Source of the DNA: Tritrichomonas musculus
Lineage: Eukaryota > Parabasalia > Tritrichomonadida > Tritrichomonadidae
NCBI GenBank assembly: GCA_039105265.1
Contig: JAPFFF010000010.1
Location: 930,001-994,000 of the forward strand
Length of the DNA stretch: 64,000 bases
Direction: 5' to 3'
The translations under genes and the position numbers were made by a program. Under the pieces are notes generated by a model. That model worked only from the letters and a program-made list of their open reading frames with translations. It had not been told where the DNA came from and made no database searches. Positions 26,757-35,964 of the stretch are shown here, one piece after another (the stretch's first letter is position 1; every line of letters starts with the position of its first letter).

Positions 26757-29660
26757 TCATATGGGTTTCTTTGAATGCTTTTTAGATTTATTATATTGAT
26801 CATTTCCATCATTAGATTGATCATCAATAAAATTCACCCATGGATCCTTTATGGCTGATTTTCTTGTCAAACGTTTAGAATCTTCGTGTTGTTGATCTTC
26901 TGAATCAGATGATAAATTACTCATTGAACTTGGCGTGACTGTTTCATTTGAAACAGTTGGCTTTTGGTTAGATGAATTCTGGTCCTTTGGAGCAATGATT
27001 TCATTTTGCTTATTGCTATTGTTATTAAATGGAGGTTGTGCTTGATTTGGTTTTTGATTATCATCCAAATTTGTTGAATCAGGAACATCTTTATTGTTTT
27101 TGCTGATTGATGATACTTCTTCTTCATTTTCATCACCCAACAAAAGATACTTGAATAAATTAGGTTGATATTCATGCTGAGACAACATTTCCATTGTTGC
27201 AACTTGTGGCGGATTTATTGATGAATTATCTTGCTTTGCATTCTTTTGTTTACTGGATTCATTAGGATTTGGCTTTTGTTCTTCTTTTATATCAGTTTTA
27301 TTAGATTGTGGTGATTTAGATAAAGCTTTTATTTGTGTTGAATGATCCATATGACTTTGTTTTTCATTTGTTTTTACTGGGTTATTGTTCAATTGCTGTG
27401 TATTTGCAACTTCTCCACTTTTTACCTGGCTTTGTTTATTTGGTGGCTTTTCAGTTGATATTGTTTGGGGTGGAGCTCTATTTACTTTCTTTTGTTTTTT
27501 AATTAACATTTTATCTTCTTTGTTTTGATCAACTATAGTTTTTTCTTTATCTTTTTTAATTTCTTTATCTTCTTTTTCTTTTATTTCTTCTTCTTCTTCT
27601 TTAACTTCTTCGATATTTGATGATAAAAGATACTTGTATAAATCTCTTCTGTCTTCATTTTCACCGTATCCATAAGGCGATTCAGTTCTCATTGTGTAAT
27701 TCAATGATTTTTTAGGTTTGTATTGTTCTTTTTTCTTTGCTTGTTTAGATTCTTGGTTTGTAGCAAGTGGCATCATGTCACTTTGAATTTTTTGAAGAAA
27801 TTCAATTGCTCTAGAGAGATGGTTCTCATCTTGCATTGGACTCTTTTTTGTTCTTGGTGATATTTGCACCTTGTGCGTTGAACGAAGATATTTAGGTAGT
27901 TTTTTAATGTCTTCAGAATCATCATAAAAAGTTCGTTGACTAGGTACTAATGGTTTTGATGGATAACGATCTTTTTCATCATCAAGAGAATCAATTATTT
28001 CTTCCTCTTCTTCTTCTTCTTCAAATCCTTCGCCATAAAATTCGTCAACATCATCAAATTGATTATAAATTTCATCCCCATAAATGTCATCAAATTGATC
28101 TTCATCATCATCAATGTTAATGAATACTTTTGATGATGTTTTATGTTTTTTATTCTTTGATTTTTGTTGCTTTGTCATCTTTTGTTGTGGTTTTTGATCA
28201 TTATTCGTTGGCTGTTCTACTTTTAGTGGTTCTTCTTTTTGTTCTACTTTTAGTGGCTCTTCTTTTTGTTCTACTTTTAATGGCTCTTCTTTTTGTTTTA
28301 TATCAGATGATTCTTGCTGTTTTTCTTGTTGTGGCTGTTTTTTATCATCATGTGTTGATTCTCTTTGTTGAGGAGGTTTAATAATTTCTTTCTTTGAATT
28401 TGTTTTCCTCATTGGTGTGATAATGCTCTTTTTGCTTAGCTGCTTTTTCACTTTTAATTGCTCATTTTCTTTCATTAAGTCAATTTTCTGTTGAAGGAAC
28501 TTGTCATTTGTTGCCAACAGAATTAATTTTTCTTTTTTCAAATGTTCATTTTTAGCTCTTAAAATTTTATTTTCTTTTTTCAACTTCTGTATTTCTTTTA
28601 AAATTAAAGACGAATTCTTAAATAATTCATCACCAGTATTTGATTCATCTGTTTTTTTAATATCATTAACGTTGTCTACAATTTTATTATCTACTTTTTG
28701 ACCATCATTAACATCATCTTCCTTTTGATTATTATTATTATCATTTATTTCATGATCTAATTTTTTATATTCTTTGGATATCATTTCAAATTTGTTTTTT
28801 TGGGTAGTCAACTCTAATTCAAGTTTAGCTTTTTCTTCAATTAACTGCTTTTTTTCTAGATTGCTTTCTTCAATCTTCTGTTTTTGTAGAATATTTTCTG
28901 CTCTGAGAGAACTTAAATAAGCAATATCAATACCCAAGTATTGAACATATATTTTCTGTTTTGAATTTTCGCTATTTAGCAATTTATCGCACAGATCAAA
29001 GAAGTTTTCATCTGAAATTTCATGCATTTTAACAAATGTGAGTAATATATAACGATCATCAAGAGATTCTTTGATAAAATTGCAAAGTAGCTCGCTTGGG
29101 ATATTTTTTGGAATTTGTTCAATGATTCGGTATATTTTTGTTATAGGAAGATCACCAAATTCTGGATTTTTAAAACATTGATCAATATTATTTATTAAAA
29201 TGCTCTCCATATCACATGACATTTCTCCCATTAAATCACGCATGTATTGATTAGATAAGTTTTCTTTAAATAATTTTATAATGAAGTCTACATCTCCACG
29301 ATGCTTTTGGGAATATTTTTTAAGAGCTTGTTGAAATTGCGGGACACCAAATAGCGTGGAAAGTTTTTGATGATCACAATATTGGTCCAGAGTTATTTCG
29401 ACTTGTTCATCTGAAAGATATTGGAAAAAGGATACGATATTTTCTGTCTTAATATTGTATATTTGTTGGTAATGCTGAATAACTTTCGATAAATCATCAA
29501 TTTGATCTTTTTGATAATGTTCCCTAACTAGTTTTGACCATTTTATTAACTGATAATAATTAATTACGATAACCTCTGAAGATAATTGTATAACAACATC
29601 ATCTAAATCTTGCCCATTAGATTCATCATTAAGATCAAAGATTGTTTGTTCCTCACTCAT
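26757..29660 (-). CDS. Coiled-coil protein with BTB/BACK-like N-terminus and long disordered tail
   Basis: The frame opens at an ATG at 29712-29714, but a TCACTTTT initiator-like motif lies inside that first segment and a second ATG (29660, MSEEQTIFDLNDES) follows, so the shorter start (967 residues) is preferred. The N-terminal 220 residues (DVVIQLSSEVIVINYYQL…, then helical repeats) resemble the degenerate BTB plus BACK-like head common in trichomonad proteins. Residues about 240-430 are coiled coil. The rest is Lys/Glu/Gln/Asn-rich and disordered, with three tandem EEPLKVEQK units (about 28200-28300) and a run of Glu. It is probably a scaffold or cytoskeletal protein; the function is not known. 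Confidence 0.7.
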   Translation of the reverse strand: MSEEQTIFDLNDESNGQDLDDVVIQLSSEVIVINYYQLIKWSKLVREHYQKDQIDDLSKVIQHYQQIYNIKTENIVSFFQYLSDEQVEITLDQYCDHQKLSTLFGVPQFQQALKKYSQKHRGDVDFIIKLFKENLSNQYMRDLMGEMSCDMESILINNIDQCFKNPEFGDLPITKIYRIIEQIPKNIPSELLCNFIKESLDDRYILLTFVKMHEISDENFFDLCDKLLNSENSKQKIYVQYLGIDIAYLSSLRAENILQKQKIEESNLEKKQLIEEKAKLELELTTQKNKFEMISKEYKKLDHEINDNNNNQKEDDVNDGQKVDNKIVDNVNDIKKTDESNTGDELFKNSSLILKEIQKLKKENKILRAKNEHLKKEKLILLATNDKFLQQKIDLMKENEQLKVKKQLSKKSIITPMRKTNSKKEIIKPPQQRESTHDDKKQPQQEKQQESSDIKQKEEPLKVEQKEEPLKVEQKEEPLKVEQPTNNDQKPQQKMTKQQKSKNKKHKTSSKVFINIDDDEDQFDDIYGDEIYNQFDDVDEFYGEGFEEEEEEEEIIDSLDDEKDRYPSKPLVPSQRTFYDDSEDIKKLPKYLRSTHKVQISPRTKKSPMQDENHLSRAIEFLQKIQSDMMPLATNQESKQAKKKEQYKPKKSLNYTMRTESPYGYGENEDRRDLYKYLLSSNIEEVKEEEEEIKEKEDKEIKKDKEKTIVDQNKEDKMLIKKQKKVNRAPPQTISTEKPPNKQSQVKSGEVANTQQLNNNPVKTNEKQSHMDHSTQIKALSKSPQSNKTDIKEEQKPNPNESSKQKNAKQDNSSINPPQVATMEMLSQHEYQPNLFKYLLLGDENEEEVSSISKNNKDVPDSTNLDDNQKPNQAQPPFNNNSNKQNEIIAPKDQNSSNQKPTVSNETVTPSSMSNLSSDSEDQQHEDSKRLTRKSAIKDPWVNFIDDQSNDGNDQYNKSKKHSKKPI

Positions 29661-29714
29661 TATCTTCGTTTTATGAGAACAATAAAATCGTTCAAAAAAG
29701 TGAAAAATTTCCAT

Positions 29715-30346
29715 AATCTTATCAAAAAAATTTTCATACGTTAAAAGCCCTTTTTTTTTTTTTTTTTACATCAATATGTAAAGTTCTCTTTTTATGAGTT
29801 GATTCTACAAGCCCCGATATAGCGAGGATTCCTAATTTAATCATTTACTTAAATTTTCCATCTTATTTTCTATATTTTATTGATAAATACTAATCTTTTT
29901 TTTTTTAAGCTTTTTTATATTATTTGTTTTTATTGGCATCCCTTTGTTTCCTTTCTCTATGTTAAAATACTGTTTAAGAAGGGAAATGTGCTTCCTTGTT
30001 TTCAGAAAGAGTTGATTTTTAATTACTATTATAATATTATAATCGCCTTCATCTAGAGGAGGAAAAAAGATTAATGAATTGAGAATATAAATAAAATTTG
30101 GGGATTAAATGGTCCTTTGAATGAGATTAAACAAAAGTATTTATAAAAAAAATATTTAATGTTCAGATTCTCAAAGAGAAGGCTAAAGGTCAATAGAAAA
30201 GCACGCAATAAAGAGTTTTTTAGTTCATATAAGTTGTGCATATCTTAAAAAAAATATCACAATATGTATCGAAATATGTGAATTTATATAAAATGTAATA
30301 AAATATATAAGCATTTGTCATAAATCAGTACATAATCTAAAAAAAG
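29715..30346. other. Intergenic stretch
   Basis: AT-rich and without a gene. It includes a T run at about 29750-29767 and a short GC-richer patch (AAGCCCCGATATAGCGAGG, near 29808) for which no RNA fold or family is recognised. Confidence 0.5.
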
Positions 30347-30760
30347 TTATTTTTGGCCTTGGTTTGGAACAGGAATTGGAATATTATCACCTGTGATAAG
30401 ATTATTGTATTCATCATAAAGCTGGATGCATTCTATTTCTGGTGCAAGAAGGCCCCAATAATCGTGATACCATTTACGCAAAACTTTGTCATCACGTTTT
30501 GCATCTCGACTGATCTTCAGAATTATCCTAGAATTTTGTTGAACTTTTAAAACCAAAAATTCTGCTATGGCTAATAGCTCTTTATGAATGAGTGAAGAGC
30601 CAAATCTAGCATAAAGTGTGTTGATTGCAAAACTTTTTCTTTCATCAAATCCTTGTAGCAAGTACGATACCTTTTTTGCATCAGGTCCTTCTCCCCTCCT
30701 CTTTCTTACTTTGACTACATCCCTTTCTGTTTGAGGAGATTGAGATAAAGATCTATTCAT
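30347..30760 (-). CDS. Small basic protein, unknown function
   Basis: 137 residues from an ATG, with TCATATTT and TCATAA initiator-like motifs in the 30 bp before it. The N-terminus is basic (VRKRRGEGPDAKK). The middle is a compact helical region (SFAINTLYARFGSSLIHKELLAIAEFLV) followed by DDKVLRKWYHDYWGLL, and the tail is Pro-rich. It looks like a small folded domain, perhaps nucleic-acid-binding, but no family is recognised. The well-placed promoter motif and the isolated, clearly bounded ORF support a real gene. Confidence 0.6.
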   Translation of the reverse strand: MNRSLSQSPQTERDVVKVRKRRGEGPDAKKVSYLLQGFDERKSFAINTLYARFGSSLIHKELLAIAEFLVLKVQQNSRIILKISRDAKRDDKVLRKWYHDYWGLLAPEIECIQLYDEYNNLITGDNIPIPVPNQGQK

Positions 30761-31303
30761 TTTATTTTAATTATGAAATATGACCATTTAACGCTTTAAA
30801 TTTTCAGTAAAATTTCTTTTCAAATTTTACTTTTAAATTTTCACATTGAACCACTTTTTGAATTGTATGACTGTTTTATTTATTATAGAATTTCGACAAA
30901 GTACATTCAATTAAAAACATGAATTTCTCAAGAAATAATAAATAAAAATATTTTATATTTATTAAAAATAAAATATAATATTTATTTTAAATTTATTTTT
31001 TCTAGAAATGATATAATTTTTAATTAAAAATTTTCTCGTTTTATTAATTTTTTCTGAATGAAAATAACAAGCAAACACAAAAAAATCATTTTTCTTCGAT
31101 AAATAGTCATTCATTGAAATATACCGCCTAGCGAGCGTCGAGCGAGGCTGAGCGAAGCGAAGCCGAGTCGAGACCCCGCGGCTGGCGGTAAGAATCTGTA
31201 AAAATAATCTTTTTATGTTACAAAATTTTTATGCTCAAATGAACACATAATATAAACACATAATATATATTTTAAATAGAATCGGTAAAAATAATCTTTT
31301 TAA
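30761..31303. other. Intergenic stretch before the truncated malic enzyme
   Basis: Very AT-rich except for a GC-rich inverted-repeat island at 31122-31190. An 18-bp direct repeat GTAAAAATAATCTTTTTA occurs at 31198-31215 and 31285-31302, the second copy touching the start of the malic enzyme frame. No N-terminal malic enzyme exon is seen here. Confidence 0.6.
31122..31190. repeat. GC-rich 69-bp inverted-repeat island
   Basis: The ends TACCGCCTAGC and GCTGGCGGTA pair with one bulged base. The inside is made of GAGCGA/GCGAAGC-type units that can form a second hairpin (GGCT…AGCC). It stands out sharply in DNA of about 80% AT. It could be a structured RNA or a small mobile repeat. Confidence 0.7.
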
Positions 31304-32302
31304 TTTCCAATTTTATTAAGAAATACAGATGGTACAGCAGTTCTTGGTCTAGGCGACATTGGTCCAGAAGCAGGCATGCCTGTTATGGAAGGTAAATGTG
31401 TCTTATTCAAGACATTTGGAGGAGTTGATGCAATTTCACTTTGCATCCTTTCGAAGGATATCGATGAAAACGCCCACACTATTTCACTATTGCTCGGATC
31501 ATTCGGTGGTATCAATCTCGAAGATATTGCAGCGCCAAGATGCTTTGAAATCGAAAGGAAATTGAAAGAAATTTCAGATATTCCAATTTTTCACGATGAT
31601 CAACATGGTACAGCAATTGTCGTTCTTGTAGCACTTACAAATGCTCTCAGAATTGTTCACAAAGACATCAAGGATATTACCGTTGTTACATCAGGTGCTG
31701 GAGCTGCAGGTATTGCAATTATTAAATTACTTATCGCTCGTGGCTTACATCCAGCTAAAGTTATCATGACTGATAGAAAAGGTGCAATTTATGAAGGCCT
31801 TGAAGGTTTAAATCCAGAGAAAGAAGAAATTGCAAAAAATACAAATACTGAGAAAAAAGCTCGAAAACTCGCTGATATCATTAAAGGCGCTGATGTTTTC
31901 ATCGGTGCTTCTGCTCCTGGTACCCTTACACAAGATATGGTTCGTTCAATGGCTAAAGATTCAATCATTTTCCCAATGGCAAACCAAGTTCCAGAAATTA
32001 TGCCAAATCTCGCATTAGAAGCAGGTGCTGCTGTCGTCGGTACAGGACGTTCTGATTTCCCTAACCAAATTAATAATGTTCTTGCATTTCCAGGTATTTT
32101 CCGTGGTGCACTCGATATCCGTGCTAAAGATATTAACAATGAAATGAACATCGCAGAAGCTAACGCAATCGCTTCTCTTGTTTCAGATAACGAACTTAAC
32201 AAAGATTATATTCTTCCAAAGGCTTTTGATCCACGCGTTAAAGATGCAGTCAGCACAGCAGTTGCAAAAGCATCACGTGATTCTGGCGTTGCTCGAATTT
32301 AA
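31304..32302 (+). pseudogene. Malic enzyme, short bacterial type, 5'-truncated
   Basis: The frame opens at 31304 right after a stop and enters the family in mid-domain (NTDGTAVLGLGDIGPEAGMP); the first ATG is at 31376. It covers the metal-binding part (FHDDQHGTAIVVLVAL), the dinucleotide fold (TSGAGAAGIAIIKLL), an IGASAPGTLT segment, and FPMANQVPEI with the normal end. The family decarboxylates malate to pyruvate with NAD(P)+. The compact form matches prokaryote-like malic enzymes; a cytosolic enzyme of that kind is known in Trichomonas. About the first 80 residues are missing, so this copy is probably inactive. The downstream end is normal (TAAA after the last codon). An unrecognised far-upstream exon cannot be fully excluded. 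Confidence 0.85.
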
Positions 32303-32489
32303 ATTTAAAATAGAGTTCAATAAAATAGATTTTAATTAATTTTTTTCTTTTTTTTTTTAACGTTCAAAAAAAAAAATTTTTTTAATTGTAAAAAAAGAGG
32401 TACCAGCATAGTTATTATTCAACTCTTTTATAATAAAAAAAATCAAAACAAACTTTTAATCAAAATATATTTTATAACAATAAATTTTT

Positions 32490-35072
32490 CTATAAATCAT
32501 CTACATGATATCCATAAAAGTTTAGATATGCATCATAAGTTGAATTAAACTCTTTAACTGGATCTTTTTTAAGTCTTGTCATCGCTTGCATGCAAAATGG
32601 AACATATTTTCTTGTATCTGAGCACACCATTGATGTTAAGCATGCAGTATCATAAACACTTGGCAAATTGAACTTCTTTGGCAAGGCTCCATTAACATCA
32701 CAATTTTCATCATTTCCAGAAAAAATTGTTTCAGCTGAATAAATGTTTGTAATTTGGCTTTTAGACTCTCCCATTTTTTTCAAATCAGATTTATCAATAA
32801 ATTTCACGTAATTCTCACCACCAGAAGCCTCAAAAGTAATGCCCTGAATATCAGTCAAAAAAGACACACCTTTAAAAGAAGTCCCTGAAATTGTATGACC
32901 AATGACAAAAATAGATTGATGAGAGAAATTAAAGATGCTGTATAAACTGACGATTGATTCCATTTCTTTTGAAGAACTGACATCAAAGTAAAAGAAATGT
33001 TTATTGAACCACTCAATTCTCAGAAAAACGTCAGTTAAAAGACTTCTTATTAATGAATACAAAGGAATAAAGTTATCCAAAAAATTTGGAATATAATAAC
33101 GAACAATTGTTTCAATGAAGAAACCAACACTCCAACTATCTTCATATGTTCCACCTATGATATAATGAGTGCCTGCCCATAATTCGCCATCTTCAGTAAT
33201 GAATGAAGGTTGGATGATCATATCTGCATCAATGCTAATTTGATATCTTTCGAATCCAGGAATGTCTTCATATTCACTTGAATGAATATTTGGCCAGTAA
33301 TATTGAGTGAAATTGTCCCATATTTCTTCACAATTTTCACTATTTTTTAATGAAACACAATCTTCATATGACTTATAGATTAACTTTCCTTTTTCTGTCA
33401 GATTTTCAGTTGAAAAATGCTCAAAATAATTTTTGTTTTCAATATTAAATTGTTTCTCTAAAAAAGTGATTTTGTTGTCTGGAAAGTGAGTCAGCGTTTG
33501 CTTTAATATTTTGTCTGATGAAATAATGAGGAATGGATAATGCGTGAGTGACTTACATAGTATATAAATGCCATCCTTTTCATAATCTTTCCCAAATATG
33601 TACTTCATTGTAGAGTTGAACATTCCTCTCATCGACGGTTTTATGTAACATTTCCCATATTTGGTCACATCATACAATCGAGGTAAAGTTACAAGCATTG
33701 CAAAATCTTCTGTTTTTAAACTTCCGTCTTTTTGAGCTTGAGTAAAACAAAAACTTTCTGGCGTAATTGTTTGATTTTTACCCAATCGAAACCACTTCGA
33801 ATTGTCTTCAATATAATTCAAATTGTCTATTGTTGGAAAAATAACCGATATCTTTGAAATCGTCAAAATTACAAGAAATGCAACGCAAATTGCAAAATAC
33901 AAAAAAATGACAAAATAAAACACGTATTTTGCAAGGAAATTTTGTTTTAATGACTTTATAACTCTTCTCTTATTGAAAACAATATCAATCAAATTGAATG
34001 CCAGAATTTTTGTACAATATACGGTTTTGACAACAAGAAAGGTGAAAAATTCACCAATTGTAATCGTACCTGTAAAAAAAGGATTAAAAAGAGAGTAGAA
34101 TTGAAATCCTAAAATAATCAAACTAATCAATATTTTATATGACATTTGATGTTTCGGAAAACGTATTTTTAATTGCTCGTTCTGGTTTTTCGGCTGATAA
34201 AACATTCCATCGAAGAAAGCAATCAAAAAGATATTTTTATTCCATTGTTCAATAAATTTTTTAATTATACTCAAGAATATATCATCAGCGATTATACCAT
34301 TTGTAAAATCTTCTGACACATTTTCATTGTTATCGTTGTTATTTTCGCTCTGACTTTCAACTTTTTGAATGTTATTTGAATTTTCACTCTCTTGAATTTC
34401 AATTGAATTTTCATTTTCAGAATTTTCAATCGATTCTTCATTGCTTGAAGGTTCAAATGGATTTTTTGTTTGGTTTTCGTTTTCTTGAACTGGATTTTGA
34501 CATTTTTTTAGAATGAATTTTTTAATGTTGCTAAAAATTCGACCAAAACAAATTGAAGCTAAAATTAGGCATTCAAAAATTACTGCGGAATAAAATAATA
34601 ACTTGATAATAAAGACTAGTAATATAATAATAATCACAACTTCAATGGTTAATTCAATCCACATAACTCGAATTCTAATATTTTTCGAAACTTGATTAAA
34701 TTTAATCAGTTTGTAATATATCAAAAAAACAGTTTCAATGATTTCGGTGTAGTTTTGGACCAAAAAAGCACTAACAAGAGTCAAGATAAAAAATAAACCA
34801 AAGTCAGAAAAATTTGAAAATATTGAAATAATCATATGAAATGCATTTTTGGTAAGTAATGATATCCATTGGTAAACAAAATAATAAAGGTTTAAAAAAA
34901 CTATTCCGCAAATTGTAAAATATAATATTATTAACACTGCTATTAAAATAATTGTAATAAATGTAAGATTAATACAATATAATACCTTTGGTAAACTCGG
35001 TTTTGTGCATTTACACTTTTTATTGGAAGTGCTTTTTGATTCTTCTTCATCGTCTAAAGTGGTGTTTCCCAT
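32490..35072 (-). CDS. Polytopic membrane protein with lipase-like C-terminal region
   Basis: 860 residues from an ATG at 35070-35072. After a short cytosolic head there are about eight to ten hydrophobic spans in two clusters (about 30-185 and 300-415), separated by an acidic Asn/Glu-rich loop (about 205-265). The C-terminal half is soluble. Near residue 720 it has SIFVIGHTISGTSFKG followed by ITFEASGGENY, which looks like the GHSxGG elbow and following strand of class-3 lipases with the nucleophile Ser replaced by Thr. Trichomonads have families of such membrane-anchored lipase-like proteins. The lipase link is moderate and activity is doubtful because of the Thr. Confidence 0.6.
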   Translation of the reverse strand: MGNTTLDDEEESKSTSNKKCKCTKPSLPKVLYCINLTFITIILIAVLIILYFTICGIVFLNLYYFVYQWISLLTKNAFHMIISIFSNFSDFGLFFILTLVSAFLVQNYTEIIETVFLIYYKLIKFNQVSKNIRIRVMWIELTIEVVIIIILLVFIIKLLFYSAVIFECLILASICFGRIFSNIKKFILKKCQNPVQENENQTKNPFEPSSNEESIENSENENSIEIQESENSNNIQKVESQSENNNDNNENVSEDFTNGIIADDIFLSIIKKFIEQWNKNIFLIAFFDGMFYQPKNQNEQLKIRFPKHQMSYKILISLIILGFQFYSLFNPFFTGTITIGEFFTFLVVKTVYCTKILAFNLIDIVFNKRRVIKSLKQNFLAKYVFYFVIFLYFAICVAFLVILTISKISVIFPTIDNLNYIEDNSKWFRLGKNQTITPESFCFTQAQKDGSLKTEDFAMLVTLPRLYDVTKYGKCYIKPSMRGMFNSTMKYIFGKDYEKDGIYILCKSLTHYPFLIISSDKILKQTLTHFPDNKITFLEKQFNIENKNYFEHFSTENLTEKGKLIYKSYEDCVSLKNSENCEEIWDNFTQYYWPNIHSSEYEDIPGFERYQISIDADMIIQPSFITEDGELWAGTHYIIGGTYEDSWSVGFFIETIVRYYIPNFLDNFIPLYSLIRSLLTDVFLRIEWFNKHFFYFDVSSSKEMESIVSLYSIFNFSHQSIFVIGHTISGTSFKGVSFLTDIQGITFEASGGENYVKFIDKSDLKKMGESKSQITNIYSAETIFSGNDENCDVNGALPKKFNLPSVYDTACLTSMVCSDTRKYVPFCMQAMTRLKKDPVKEFNSTYDAYLNFYGYHVDDL

Positions 35073-35964
35073 AAAGCTACTTAAAAACTTAACGGACCTA
35101 TTTTAATTCAATTTTCGATAAAATAAAAATGCCATATAAAATACAACTGCCATATCGAACTAAAGGCATGGAGCACATTTCTGTAACTATAATAATGAAA
35201 ATGCAAATATCTACATTTAGGAAATGTCGAGATATAAAAATGACGAAATTTTTTTATATTGTATTATTTTATTTTTTGTCATTTTTGAAATATAGACGAT
35301 TTCTTTCAAATTTAGCATATAAAATGAGCAGAAAAAGTGAAGTTGAATTCTAGATAATATGTTTACATATCAAGATTATATTTTTTTTCAGAATTTGATC
35401 TTTTTATCATAATCGTTAATGAAATATGTGCTTACACTAAAAAATTACATCAATTATCAAAGTTAATAAATTTGAAACATGCATTTCATTGAAAATATAT
35501 AAAACTATTTTCAAACCATTATTTATATAAATGCTAAGCAATTTTGTGATAAAAATGTTTTTTCTTTTAATTTATGGGTGGATTTTCCAATTATTTTGAT
35601 TAACAAAAAAATCAAAATATTTATAACTAAAAGGTATAAATGATTAAATGCAATATTTAACACAAAAAATATGATGAATTAAAGTGTTAGTTATGAATTT
35701 TGGTTTGATGAATGCCGATAACATTGTCATTTTTATATATTTTTTTAAAAAAAGCAAATAAAACTTTTATTCACAATTTATCGAACAGCCATTATTGAAT
35801 ATTTGTTTAGCTTCTGAAAAATAATCATTGAATTTTGTTTTAAAAAAATAACAAATTCAATTTAATTCAAAATTTTCAATGAAATAATATAAAATAATAA
35901 AAAAAATAAAACAAAAATGTTTTCAAGCTCCTATCATATCATTTTTTATTTAAGTTAGCTTAAT
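35073..35964. other. Intergenic stretch between divergent genes
   Basis: AT-rich upstream region of two divergent genes. One 74-codon plus-strand ORF with an ATG (35129-35353) is rich in aromatic and basic residues, has no recognised domain and is probably chance. Confidence 0.5.
35939..35945 (+). promoter_or_regulatory. Trichomonad-type initiator (Inr) of the CH-domain gene
   Basis: TCATTTT, 20 bp before the ATG at 35965, fits the trichomonad core promoter consensus TCA(+1)Y(T/A), in which A is the start of transcription. Confidence 0.5.

Noticed and set aside
31198-31303. Intron just before the malic enzyme frame
   Set aside because: No trichomonad-type 5' or branch/3' splice motif (such as ACTAACACACAG) and no upstream exon with the missing 80 residues were found.
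35129-35353. 74-codon ORF upstream of the membrane protein gene
   Set aside because: AT-driven composition, no domain, no clear initiator; listed only in the intergenic note.
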